Assembly (NCBI GenBank): GCA_007128895.1
Contig: SKWO01000010.1
Span: forward strand, 1 to 54,603
DNA length: 54,603 nucleotides
Reading direction: 5' to 3'
Source: Gammaproteobacteria bacterium
GTDB lineage: Bacteria; Pseudomonadota; Gammaproteobacteria; SKWO01
Shown here: positions 1 through 8,481 of the stretch, in pieces
How the letters are laid out: each line of letters starts with the position of its first letter
Numbering within the stretch: position 1 is the stretch's first letter
Made by a program: the position numbers and the translations under genes
The notes under the pieces: model-generated
The model's input: the letters and a program-made list of their open reading frames with translations, nothing else
What the model was told of the DNA's origin: nothing
Databases searched by the model: none

Positions 1-37
1 ATGGTCAGCAGTTGATGTGTCGCTGAGGAGCGTTGAG

Positions 38-790
38 ATGAGAGCAATCCGCCCCCTTTTCACGCCCCTGCTGCTGATCACGCTGCTGCTGTCCAGCCTC
101 GCCGCAGCGGCCCAGGAGCCGGCTGGCCATGCCACTGCGGTGGCCGGCGAGGTCACCGTCTTCGACGCCGTCGGTGCGGCCATCCGCACCTTGCAGCGCG
201 GCGACCCGGTCTACGTCGGCGACACCGTGGCGACGGCGGTCGATGGCCGTGTGCGCCTGACCTTCAGCGACGGTGGCGCGATGACTCTGCGCCCCGGCAC
301 GCGGCTGCTGATCGAGAGCTACCAGTACAACAATGAGCCGGAGACGGACAACCAGGCCACCCGGCTGTTGCGTGGTGGCCTGCGCGCTGTCACCGGCGCC
401 ATCGGCGAAGGGCGTCACGAGAGCTACACTCTGGAGACGCCGGTCGCCACGATGGGGATACGCGGCACCGACTTCCTGGCCCGCTTCTGTCAGGGTGATT
501 GCGTTGATCTACAGCAGATCGGCATCGACCCACCGCTCGACGGCCTCTATACCCACACCCATGCAGGCGCAACGCTGGTCGGGACACTCCTGGTGCCGGC
601 GGGCCACTCCTCCTACACCGACATGACCGGGTTGAGCCAATTGCTGCCGCTACCGCCGGCGATCCTGCTCCAGGACCCGGAGCTGGAGGGCGGTGGAGTC
701 GAACAGCCGGATGAGGTCGATCAGCCGGATATGGAGACGTTCGACATTCCGGCGCAGGAGCACGGTACCCGCTACCTCGACTGCCGCTGA
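38..790 (+). CDS. Periplasmic FecR-domain protein
   Basis: This is a 250-residue secreted protein with a FecR domain. A signal peptide is visible (positive MRAIRPL, then a leucine-rich core ending near SLAAAA), followed by a FecR-type beta-rich region at about residues 25-160 (RGDPVYVGDTV, LRPGTRLLIE, LETPVATMGIRGTDF). The ORF track begins at GTG 17. I prefer ATG 38 because GAGGAG lies about 7 bases upstream and the signal peptide begins cleanly there. The protein ends in an acidic tail without a membrane anchor. Its stop is 2 bases from the next start, so it is almost certainly co-transcribed with the CHASE2 cyclase. No ECF sigma factor or TonB receptor is nearby, so this is not a classical FecIRA system. 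The domain call is firm; the role as an accessory to the cyclase is inferred. Confidence 0.85.
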   Translation: MRAIRPLFTPLLLITLLLSSLAAAAQEPAGHATAVAGEVTVFDAVGAAIRTLQRGDPVYVGDTVATAVDGRVRLTFSDGGAMTLRPGTRLLIESYQYNNEPETDNQATRLLRGGLRAVTGAIGEGRHESYTLETPVATMGIRGTDFLARFCQGDCVDLQQIGIDPPLDGLYTHTHAGATLVGTLLVPAGHSSYTDMTGLSQLLPLPPAILLQDPELEGGGVEQPDEVDQPDMETFDIPAQEHGTRYLDCR

Positions 791-792
791 CC

Positions 793-3012
793 ATGTCGGT
801 CGCGCGGCTGCGCCGCTGGGCTGCCCTGGTCGGACTGCTGCTGGTGGTCGCCCTGATGGCGGCACGGCTCGGCTGGGTGGCCGGGTTCGATCAGCCGCTT
901 GAGCGGCTGGAGCTGGTGACCTACGACCTGCGCATGCAGGCCAATGCCCGGATGCGCCACGGCGCCGAGCCGCCTTCGACGCCGATCGTCATCGTCGATA
1001 TCGATGAGCGCTCGCTGCAACGCGAGGGCCACTGGCCGTGGTCGCGCCAGCGCATGGCCGAGCTGCTCGACCGGCTCTTCGCCGCCGGTGCGGCGGTGGT
1101 CGCCTTCGATATCCTCTTTGCCGAGCCGCAGCGCAATCCGGTTGATGCGGTGGCTGCGGCACTGGGCGAACAGCCCGCGCTGATCGACGCCATCACGCCG
1201 CTGGCCGACCAATTGGACGGTGATCGACGCTTTGCCGAGGCGATGGCAGGTGAGGAGGTGGTGCTGGGCTACGTCTTCAGTCCGGTCGACAGGCTGCGCG
1301 TCGGTCAGCTACCTCCTCCCCTGCCGCTGACGCAGCCCGCGCTGGTCGCCGAGCTGGGCATGCCGGCGGAGCAGGGCTACACCGCCCCGCTGCCGATTCT
1401 GGCTCAGGCCGCGGCGGCCAGCGGTTTCTTCAGTATCGTGCCCGACGCCGACGGGCTGGTGCGGCGGGTGCAGTTGCTGGCCCGGCTGGACGACCAACTC
1501 TACGGCGCGCTGGCGGTGGAGACGGTGCGCCAGTTCCTCTTCTTCGACGAGCTGCATCTGGAGGTGGCGAGGATCGGCGAGTCGCAGCAGATCGAGCAGA
1601 TCTGGCTCGATGCCGACCTGATCGTACCGACCGATGGCCACGGACGCATGCTGATCCCCTATCGCGGACCGCGCGGCACCTTCCCCTATCTCTCGGCCGG
1701 CGAGCTGCTGAGCGGCGGGGCGCAGGACGCTATCCCCGACGGCGCTATCGTGCTGGTCGGCACCACCGCGCCGGGCCTGTTTGATCTGCGGGCGACGCCG
1801 ATGGGGCCGGTCTTCCCCGGCGTCGAGATCCAGGCCAACGTGGTGGCGGCGCTGCTCGACGGCGACTTTCTGGTTGTGCCGTCGTGGGCCAAGGGCGCCA
1901 ACCTGGTGATCGGGGTCGTACTGGGCATCCTGCTGGCGCTGCTGCTGCCGCGTCTGGCCCCGCTGGCCATTGCGCTGGTCCTGTTGGTCACCCTGGTGCT
2001 GCTGGTCGTCTTGACCGAGACCTTCTGGCTACGGGCCGGGCTGATCCTCGACCTGGCGACGCCGATGCTGATGGTGGTGGTGCTGGTGATGCATAACTTG
2101 CTATGGGGGTTTTTCTTCGAGGAGCGGGCCGAGCGTCAACTAAAGGAGATGTTCGGCCAGTACGTGCCGCCGCAGCTGGTTGAGGAGATGAGCGAGCACC
2201 CGGGCGATTTCGGCTTCGAGGGGCAGTCCAAGGAGCTGAGCGTCCTCTTCGCCGACATTCGCGGCTTCACTACCCTATCCGAGTCGCTCCCGGCTGATGA
2301 GCTGAAGCGGCTGCTCAACCGCTTCTTCACGCCGATGACGCGGATCATCTTCGACCACCGCGGCACCATCGACAAGTACATCGGTGATCTGGTGATGGCC
2401 TTCTGGGGGGCGCCGGTCGACGATCCTGAACACGCCGCTCACGCCATCGAGGCGGCGCTGACGATGCTGGCCGAGACCGAGCGGCTGAGCGCCGAGTTCA
2501 CGGCCCAAGGCTGGCCGCCGGTCGCGATCGGCATCGGCATCAACAGCGGGCCGATGAACGTCGGCGACATGGGCTCGGAGTACCGCCGCGCCTACACCGT
2601 GCTGGGCGATGCGGTCAACCTCGCCTCGCGGTTGGAGGGCACGACCAAGTACTACGGCGTCGGCCTGGTGGTGGGGGAGCGCACCCGCGCGCTGGCCGGG
2701 GAGCGTTTCGTCTGGCGCGAGCTGGATCGGGTGCGGGTCAAGGGCAAGCAGCAGCCGGTCCACGTCTACCAGCCGGTCTGCCGTGCCGAGGAGGCGACGG
2801 CGGCGCTGCATGACGAGCTGGCGCAGCTTGAGGCGGCGTTGGCCGCCTACCGTCGGCAGCAGTGGGAGGCGGCCGAGGCGGCCTTCACGGCGCTGCAGCA
2901 GGTGCAGCCGACGCTCGACCTCTACGCGCTCTATCTGGAGCGGATCGCCGAGCTGCGCCGCGAGCCGCCGCCGGCCGATTGGGATGGCAGCTGGGTGCGC
3001 ACGGAGAAGTAG
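793..3012 (+). CDS. CHASE2-domain adenylate cyclase (class III)
   Basis: This 739-residue membrane-bound class III nucleotide cyclase should convert ATP to cAMP in response to a periplasmic signal. The order is an N-terminal membrane helix (about 8-28), a periplasmic CHASE2 domain (about 30-340), a bundle of membrane helices (about 370-440) and a cytoplasmic cyclase domain (about 480-650). The catalytic set is visible: metal-binding Asp in LFADIRGFTTLSE and IGDLVMAFWGAP, the adenine-recognising Lys of KYIGD and Asp of LGDAVN, and the Asn and Arg of NLASRLE. This predicts an active adenylate rather than guanylate cyclase. The C-terminal 90 residues are helical and may be a TPR-like tail. It follows the FecR gene by 2 bases, and its stop lies 1 base from the end of the convergent ATPase gene. 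Confidence 0.92.
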   Translation: MSVARLRRWAALVGLLLVVALMAARLGWVAGFDQPLERLELVTYDLRMQANARMRHGAEPPSTPIVIVDIDERSLQREGHWPWSRQRMAELLDRLFAAGAAVVAFDILFAEPQRNPVDAVAAALGEQPALIDAITPLADQLDGDRRFAEAMAGEEVVLGYVFSPVDRLRVGQLPPPLPLTQPALVAELGMPAEQGYTAPLPILAQAAAASGFFSIVPDADGLVRRVQLLARLDDQLYGALAVETVRQFLFFDELHLEVARIGESQQIEQIWLDADLIVPTDGHGRMLIPYRGPRGTFPYLSAGELLSGGAQDAIPDGAIVLVGTTAPGLFDLRATPMGPVFPGVEIQANVVAALLDGDFLVVPSWAKGANLVIGVVLGILLALLLPRLAPLAIALVLLVTLVLLVVLTETFWLRAGLILDLATPMLMVVVLVMHNLLWGFFFEERAERQLKEMFGQYVPPQLVEEMSEHPGDFGFEGQSKELSVLFADIRGFTTLSESLPADELKRLLNRFFTPMTRIIFDHRGTIDKYIGDLVMAFWGAPVDDPEHAAHAIEAALTMLAETERLSAEFTAQGWPPVAIGIGINSGPMNVGDMGSEYRRAYTVLGDAVNLASRLEGTTKYYGVGLVVGERTRALAGERFVWRELDRVRVKGKQQPVHVYQPVCRAEEATAALHDELAQLEAALAAYRRQQWEAAEAAFTALQQVQPTLDLYALYLERIAELRREPPPADWDGSWVRTEK

Positions 3013-3013
3013 C

Positions 3014-5248
3014 CTACTCCGCCACCACTCGCAGCAGTTGCTCGATGTCGATGTGGCCGGCGACCAGCTTGGTGATACCGTCCTGCATCAGGGTGCGCAT
3101 GCCCTCGTCGAGGGCGGCCTGCTTCAGCTCGGTGGCGGTGGCGCGGTGGTAGATCAGGTCGGTGATGCGCGGCGAGGTAGTCAGCAGTTCATGGATGCCG
3201 ACCCGGCCACGGTAACCGGTCTGGTGGCAGGCGTCACACCCCTTGGCGCGGTGCAGGGTCAGTGTGTCGGGCAGTGCCAGCTCCTTCAGCCACTGTGTTC
3301 CGTAGTAGCGTTCGATGCGGGTGCGCTCTTCGGCGCCGGCGGTGTACGGCTCGCGGCAGTCGGGGCAGAGGGTGCGTACCAGGCGCTGGGCGAGCACGCC
3401 GAGGAAGGCGTCGGCGAAGCTGACCGGGTCAAGGCCAAGGTCGAGCAGTCGCACCACGGTCTCTGCGGCCGAGTTGGTGTGCAGGGTGGAGAAGACCAGG
3501 TGGCCGGTCAGCGAGGCCTCCACACCGGCGTGGGCGGTCTCCTTGTCGCGCATCTCGCCGATCATGATCACGTCGGGGTCGGCGCGCAGGAAGGCGCGCA
3601 GCGCGTTGGCAAAGGTAAAGCCGGTCTTGGCGTTGACCTGAACCTGTTGTAGCCCCGGCTGGGTGATCTCCACCGGGTCTTCGGCGGTCCATATCTTGCG
3701 GTCCGGGCTGTTGATGCGGCCAAGCACGGCGTGCAGCGTGGTCGTCTTGCCCGAGCCAGTGGGGCCGACCACGAGGAAGATGCCGTGCGGGTGGGCGATG
3801 GCATTCTCGAGCTGTGTCATGTTGCGCGGGCTGAGGCTGAGCTTCTCCAGCGGCAGCGGCTCGGAGGCGGCGAGGATGCGCATGACCACGCTCTCGCCGT
3901 TGACCGTGGGGATCGTCGCCACGCGCAGCTCCAGCGGCTGGCCGCGAAAGCGCACCACCAGCTTGCCGTCCTGCGGCTTGCGCCGCTCGGAGATGTCGAG
4001 CTGCGCCATGATCTTGATGCGTGAGACGACGGCGCGGATGTGGGTGGAGGGGATCTGCAGCGCGGCACGGCAGACCCCGTCGACGCGCAGCCGCACCACC
4101 GAGGGCGCGCGCCCCTTGCCCGGCTCGATATGGATATCGGAAGCGTTGGCCTTGTAGGCGTCGTGGATCAGCCGGTTGACCAGCTGGATGACGGTCGCCT
4201 CGTTCTCGTCGACCTGGGTCTCGATCTCATCCGCCTCGGCCTCGTCCGACTCCTCCTGCAGCTTGCCGACCAGCTCGGAGATATCGGCGCCGGGGTTGGT
4301 GCCGATCTCCTGACCGAGAAAGCGCAGGATGTCCTCCGGCAGACCGACGCGAAAGACATACTCGCTGGCCGCCAGAACGTTCTGGATCTCCATGATGCGT
4401 TCGGCATCGGAAGGGTCGTCGATGAGGAGGGTCACCTCATCGCGGTCACCGGCCACCGGCACCCAGAGCTGCTTGCGCAGGTACGCCTCGTTGATGCCGC
4501 GCAGCAGCTCGCGCGGGATCTCCACGGCCGGGTCATAGGCCATGTACGGCACCTGATAGTAACGCTCCAGCGAGGCGCCGATCTCCTCGGCGCTGATCCC
4601 CAGTTCGTGGCGCAGCAGATCGGTGATCCGGATACGCTCCTGCTTCGCGCGCTGGAGCAGCGCATCCAGCTGTGGTCGACTCAGGCGCTGCTGTGCCACC
4701 AGCCAGTCATACGGCCCGCTGGTCGCCTGCAGATCGTTGCGAAAGCGCTGGCCGAGCACGTTGGCCAAGCGCTGGGCCAGCGCCACATCGTCATCGCTGA
4801 AACTGCCGCCATCGCGGTGGTTGAGGACCTGCAGCACGCCGAGAAAGACATCGCCCGACTTGACCGGCACCACCACCATCGAACGGGTGCGAAAGCCGGT
4901 GAGGCGGTCAAACGAGCTGTCGAACTGCAGACTTGGATGGATGCGCGCCAGCGCCTGGGCGTCGTGTACATCGTCGATGCGCAGCGGCTGCTGGTTGAGC
5001 GCGACATGGCCGGCAATCGAACTGTTCGACAGCGGCACCCGAATCTCGTTGGTGTCCCCGCCACTCTTGAACAGCGAGACGATCTCTCGATCACCCCGGC
5101 TGCGCCGGTAGAGGGTCAGCCGCTCGGCCTGCAGCAGCTCCAGCAGACGCGGCTCCAGCTCACTCAGCAGCTTCGGCAACTCGCCGTGATCGTGGATCCG
5201 CTCAATCAACTCGGCCAGCAAGGCCGCATGGTGTTCGCTCATCCCCAT
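3014..5248 (-). CDS. GspE/PilB-family ATPase with N-terminal GAF domain
   Basis: This 744-residue ATPase belongs to the type II secretion/type IV pilus family. It starts with a GAF domain (about 20-170), continues with an MshEN-like domain (about 180-300) and ends in the T2SSE ATPase domain. Visible motifs are Walker A GPTGSGKTTT (near residue 495), the Asp-box LRADPDVIMIGEMRD, the His-box STLHTNSAAETV, and a tetracysteine zinc site (CPDC near 628, CDAC near 667) typical of assembly ATPases rather than PilT. The MshEN region lacks a clean LGxxLVxxG repeat, so cyclic-di-GMP binding is doubtful. AGGAG lies 9 bases before the ATG at 5248. A second in-frame ATG occurs 6 bases downstream. No other pilus or secretion gene is in the window, so the partner machine is unknown. 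Confidence 0.88.
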   Translation of the reverse strand: MGMSEHHAALLAELIERIHDHGELPKLLSELEPRLLELLQAERLTLYRRSRGDREIVSLFKSGGDTNEIRVPLSNSSIAGHVALNQQPLRIDDVHDAQALARIHPSLQFDSSFDRLTGFRTRSMVVVPVKSGDVFLGVLQVLNHRDGGSFSDDDVALAQRLANVLGQRFRNDLQATSGPYDWLVAQQRLSRPQLDALLQRAKQERIRITDLLRHELGISAEEIGASLERYYQVPYMAYDPAVEIPRELLRGINEAYLRKQLWVPVAGDRDEVTLLIDDPSDAERIMEIQNVLAASEYVFRVGLPEDILRFLGQEIGTNPGADISELVGKLQEESDEAEADEIETQVDENEATVIQLVNRLIHDAYKANASDIHIEPGKGRAPSVVRLRVDGVCRAALQIPSTHIRAVVSRIKIMAQLDISERRKPQDGKLVVRFRGQPLELRVATIPTVNGESVVMRILAASEPLPLEKLSLSPRNMTQLENAIAHPHGIFLVVGPTGSGKTTTLHAVLGRINSPDRKIWTAEDPVEITQPGLQQVQVNAKTGFTFANALRAFLRADPDVIMIGEMRDKETAHAGVEASLTGHLVFSTLHTNSAAETVVRLLDLGLDPVSFADAFLGVLAQRLVRTLCPDCREPYTAGAEERTRIERYYGTQWLKELALPDTLTLHRAKGCDACHQTGYRGRVGIHELLTTSPRITDLIYHRATATELKQAALDEGMRTLMQDGITKLVAGHIDIEQLLRVVAE

Positions 5249-5347
5249 CCCGTTTGTCTCCTGCTTGTGCGTCGGATTTTAACACGGTTGTACAGACGCA
5301 AGGCGATGGCCGATAATCTCACCTTTTACGCCTAATCAAATATCAAA
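5249..5347. promoter_or_regulatory. Divergent promoter region, GAF-ATPase / traB-like gene
   Basis: This 99-base gap separates divergent genes. On the plus strand, TTGTAC (5288-5293), an 18-base spacer and GATAAT (5312-5317) form a plausible sigma-70 promoter about 30 bases before the TraB-family ATG. On the minus strand, TAAAAT lies about 30 bases before the ATPase start, but its -35 is poor. Both assignments are by eye. Confidence 0.4.
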
Positions 5348-6556
5348 ATGACCGACGCTGCCGTTCAGGGGCCGATGCGCGTGGTGCGTGTCGGTGAGAC
5401 CGAGATCACCTTGCTGGGCACGGCCCACGTCTCCCGTACCAGTGCCGAGGAGGTGGCGCGGGTGCTGGCGGAGGGTGACTTTGATGCGGTGGCGGTGGAG
5501 TTGTGTCCGGCGCGCCACTCGGCGCTGACCCGCCCTGATGTCTGGGGACAGACCGATCTGTTTCGGGTGCTGCGTGATGGGCGGGCCGGGATGCTGGCGG
5601 CGAGCCTGGCCTTGGGCGCCTATCAGCAACGCCTGGCCGAGCAGTTCGGCATCGAGCCGGGGGCGGAGATGCGTACGGCGATCGACGGGGCGCTTGAGCG
5701 CCATCTGCCGGTGCTGCTGATCGACCGCGACATTGGCGTGACGATGAAACGGGTCTATCGCAACGTGCCGTGGTGGCAGCGCTTTGGCCTGCTCGGCGGG
5801 CTGCTCGGCAGCGTGGTGTCGCGCGAGCAGGTGAGCGAGGCGGAGATCGAGCGGCTCAAGGAGGGCGATATCCTGGAGACCACCTTCGCCGAGTTTGCCG
5901 ACCGTGACAAGGCGCTCTACGGCCCGCTGATCGATGAGCGTGACCGCTATATGGTGGCGCGGCTGTGCGAGGAGGCGCAGGAGGGCGGCCATCGCCGAAT
6001 TCTGGCGGTGGTCGGCGCCGGCCATCTGGCCGGCATGGCCGGTTATCTGGAGCAGGGCGCCGGCTGTGATCAGCCGCGCGAGCAGCAGCGCGCGCTGGAG
6101 CAGTTTCCGGCGCCGGCGCGCTGGCCGAAGGTGCTGCCGTGGCTGATTGTGGCGATCATCCTGGCCGGTTTTGCCATCGGCTTCTCGCGCAGCCCGGAGC
6201 TGGGCCGGATGATGGTGTGGGACTGGATTCTGATCAACGGGGTGCTCTCGGCGCTGGGGGCGACGATTGCCGGCGCCCACCCGGTGACGATCATGGCTGC
6301 CTTTCTGGCCGCGCCGTGGACCTCGCTCAATCCGATGATCGGCGCCAGTATGGTGGCCGGGGCGGTCGAGGTCTGGCTGCGCAAGCCAAGGGTGGAGGAC
6401 TTTCACCGTCTGCGCAGCGACGTGACCACGTGGCGCGGTTGGTGGCGCAACCGCGTCTCGCGAACCCTGCTGGTCTTCTTCCTGGCCGGTTTCGGCTCCT
6501 CGATCGGCACCTACGTTGCCGGCTTTCGCATCTACGACCGGCTGCTGGGAGGCTGA
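5348..6556 (+). CDS. TraB/GumN-family membrane protein
   Basis: This 402-residue protein belongs to the TraB family, related to enterococcal pheromone-shutdown TraB and distantly to Tiki-like proteases. The N-terminal soluble domain carries the family signature GTAHVSRTS near residue 20, conserved acidic and histidine positions (VAVELCPARHSAL), and VVGAGHLAGM near residue 220. The C-terminal third has four hydrophobic segments (about 262-280, 285-307, 312-345, 375-395). The biochemical role of bacterial TraB proteins is unsettled, so I give only the family. The start ATG has no strong Shine-Dalgarno sequence. The next gene begins with a GTG 2 bases after this stop, so the two form an operon. 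Confidence 0.85.
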   Translation: MTDAAVQGPMRVVRVGETEITLLGTAHVSRTSAEEVARVLAEGDFDAVAVELCPARHSALTRPDVWGQTDLFRVLRDGRAGMLAASLALGAYQQRLAEQFGIEPGAEMRTAIDGALERHLPVLLIDRDIGVTMKRVYRNVPWWQRFGLLGGLLGSVVSREQVSEAEIERLKEGDILETTFAEFADRDKALYGPLIDERDRYMVARLCEEAQEGGHRRILAVVGAGHLAGMAGYLEQGAGCDQPREQQRALEQFPAPARWPKVLPWLIVAIILAGFAIGFSRSPELGRMMVWDWILINGVLSALGATIAGAHPVTIMAAFLAAPWTSLNPMIGASMVAGAVEVWLRKPRVEDFHRLRSDVTTWRGWWRNRVSRTLLVFFLAGFGSSIGTYVAGFRIYDRLLGG

Positions 6557-6557
6557 C

Positions 6558-7397
6558 GTGGCCGATCTGCAACTGCTGCTGTGCAGCGACCTGGACCGCA
6601 CCCTGATCCCGAATGGCGCCCAGCCGGAGTCGTCGGGGGCGCGGGATCGGCTGCGGGCGCTGGCGGCCCGTGACGATGTGCAGCTGGCCTACGTCAGCGG
6701 GCGTCACCGCGCCTTGATCGAGGAGGCGATCGAGACGTGGTCGCTGCCGCTGCCGGACTACGCGATCGGCGATGTCGGCACCACGATCTACCGCGTCGCT
6801 GAAGACGGCTGGTCACCGCTGCCCGGCTGGCAGGCGCAGATTGCCCCGGACTGGCAGGGGCGCGACGGTGCCGCGCTGGCCGGGCTGCTTGAGGGCATCG
6901 ACGGTCTGACCCTGCAGGAGGCAGAGAAGCAGAACCGCTTCAAGCTCAGCTACTACGCGGCGCTTTCGGGCGACAGCACGGCGCTGTTGGCCGAGGTGGC
7001 GCGGCGGCTGGCGCAGCATGGTATTCGGGCCAAGTCGATCTGGAGTATCGATGAGGAGAAGGGGGTGGGGCTGCTCGATGTCTTGCCGGCCAGCGCCGAC
7101 AAGCTGGCGGCGATCCGCTACCTGATGGCCGAACTCGGTGCCGATGAACAGCAGACCCTCTTTTCCGGCGACAGCGGCAACGATCTGGAGCCGCTGACCA
7201 GCGGGCTGCAGGCGGTGCTGGTAGCCAACGCTGCGCCGGAGGTGCGTGAGGCGGCGCTGGCCGGGGCGGCCCAACCGCAGCGCCTCTATCTGGCCACGGG
7301 CGGCTTTCTCGGCATGAACGGCCATTACAGCGCCGGGGTGCTGGAGGGGGTGGCTCACTTCATGCCGGCGCTTGGGCGCTGGCTGGCCGATGGCTGA
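6558..7397 (+). CDS. HAD-IIB hydrolase, sucrose-phosphate phosphatase-like
   Basis: This 279-residue phosphatase is of the Cof/SPP-type HAD superfamily. The nucleophile motif is CSDLDRTLIPNG at the N-terminus, followed by VSGRHRALIEEAI (motif II region) and the C-terminal Mg-binding SGDSGNDLEPL. The arrangement resembles sucrose-6F-phosphate phosphatases and glucosylglycerol-phosphate-type enzymes. No sucrose-phosphate synthase is in the window, so the substrate is unproven. The ORF track starts at 6516 inside traB. I use GTG 6558 because GGGAGG precedes it by about 5 bases and it gives the normal short N-terminus. The 3' end overlaps the next gene by 8 bases. Confidence 0.8.
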   Translation: MADLQLLLCSDLDRTLIPNGAQPESSGARDRLRALAARDDVQLAYVSGRHRALIEEAIETWSLPLPDYAIGDVGTTIYRVAEDGWSPLPGWQAQIAPDWQGRDGAALAGLLEGIDGLTLQEAEKQNRFKLSYYAALSGDSTALLAEVARRLAQHGIRAKSIWSIDEEKGVGLLDVLPASADKLAAIRYLMAELGADEQQTLFSGDSGNDLEPLTSGLQAVLVANAAPEVREAALAGAAQPQRLYLATGGFLGMNGHYSAGVLEGVAHFMPALGRWLADG

Positions 7398-8481
7398 GGC
7401 GGCCGCACTTCTATGGCGTGAAGGTCGCCTGCGTGCCGTCGGCGCGTGGACCGTGGACGGATTGGGCGCCCAGCCGCCGGGGCTGCCACCCGGTGCGGCG
7501 GTGGGGGCCGTGGACGCCGCTGCACTGGCGGCGCTGGATACGGCCGGGGCGCTGTGGCTGCTGCGGCTGAGTGAGCAGGCCGGCGGCGTCGCGATCGAGG
7601 GGCTGGCCGGGGCGCGTCAGGAGCTGCTCGAGCGGGTGCGCGAGAGCCGTGCACGCATGGCCCCGGCACGCCCGGTGCGGGACGAGGAGGGGATTCTGCC
7701 GACGACCGGCCGTCAGGTTGTTGCCCGGCTGGAACGGGCCCACGCCTTTCTCGCCTTCATCGGCGAGACGACCGTGGTCGCGGCCAGGCTGGTGCGCCGC
7801 CCCGGACGGATGCCGTGGCGTGAGGTCTTGGGGCTGATCCACAGCGCCGGGGTCGCTGCACTGCCGATCGTCGGCCTGCTCGCCTTTCTGATCGGCGTGG
7901 TCATCGCCTACCAGGGCGGCCAGCAGCTCAAGCTGTACGGTGCCAATATCTTCATCGTCGAACTGGTGGCACTGACCACGCTGCGCGAACTGGGGCCGCT
8001 GATTGCCGCGATCATCGTGGCCGGGCGCACCGGCTCGGCGTGGACCGCGCAAATCGGCACCATGCAGGTGCGCGAGGAGGTCGACGCGCTGCGTACGCTG
8101 GGTATCAGCCCGGTCGAGCGGTTGGTGCTGCCGCGCCTGCTGGCACTGCTGATCGCGCTCCCGCTGCTGACCGTCTTTGCCGACCTGCTCGGCGTCTTTG
8201 GCGGCATGTTGATCGCCTGGCTGGTGCTCGGCGTCAGCCTGTCCGACTTCATCGCCCGCTTTCCCGAGGTGGTCTACCCGAGCGCCTTTCTGGTCGGCGT
8301 CGGCAAGGCGCCCTTCTTCGCTGCGATCATCGCTCTGGTCGGTTGTTTCGAGGGCTTTCGCGTCAGCGGCGGTGCCGAGAGTGTCGGGCGTCATACCACG
8401 CTGAGCGTGGTGCAGGCGATCTTTCTGGTGATCGTCGCCGACGCCCTCTTTTCCGTGCTCTTCAGTTGGCTGAATCTGTGA
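7390..8481 (+). CDS. MCE transporter permease (MlaE family) with fused STAS domain
   Basis: This 363-residue inner-membrane permease belongs to an MCE-type phospholipid ABC transporter. Residues 1-105 form a STAS (MlaB-like) domain, including the hydrophobic LDTAGALWLLRL stretch. Residues 150-360 are an MlaE permease with about five membrane helices and the family motifs LRELGPLIAAIIVAGRTGSA and EEVDALRTLGISP. In E. coli the STAS partner MlaB is a separate protein; here it is fused, as in many other Proteobacteria. The ATG at 7390 overlaps the HAD gene. The TTG at 7372 in the ORF track is less likely. The stop overlaps the ATPase start (TGATG), indicating translational coupling. Confidence 0.9.
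   Translation: MAEAAALLWREGRLRAVGAWTVDGLGAQPPGLPPGAAVGAVDAAALAALDTAGALWLLRLSEQAGGVAIEGLAGARQELLERVRESRARMAPARPVRDEEGILPTTGRQVVARLERAHAFLAFIGETTVVAARLVRRPGRMPWREVLGLIHSAGVAALPIVGLLAFLIGVVIAYQGGQQLKLYGANIFIVELVALTTLRELGPLIAAIIVAGRTGSAWTAQIGTMQVREEVDALRTLGISPVERLVLPRLLALLIALPLLTVFADLLGVFGGMLIAWLVLGVSLSDFIARFPEVVYPSAFLVGVGKAPFFAAIIALVGCFEGFRVSGGAESVGRHTTLSVVQAIFLVIVADALFSVLFSWLNL

Noticed and set aside
5309-5316. GCCGATAA, a perfect match to the sigma-28 -10 element, before the traB-like gene
   Set aside because: No TAAA-type -35 at the required distance. The overlapping TTGTAC/GATAAT fits sigma-70 better, and the gene has no flagellar link.
6558-7397. Calling the HAD gene a true sucrose-phosphate phosphatase
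   Set aside because: Motifs fit the SPP-like subgroup, but no sucrose-phosphate synthase or other sucrose gene is present, so only the subgroup is stated.
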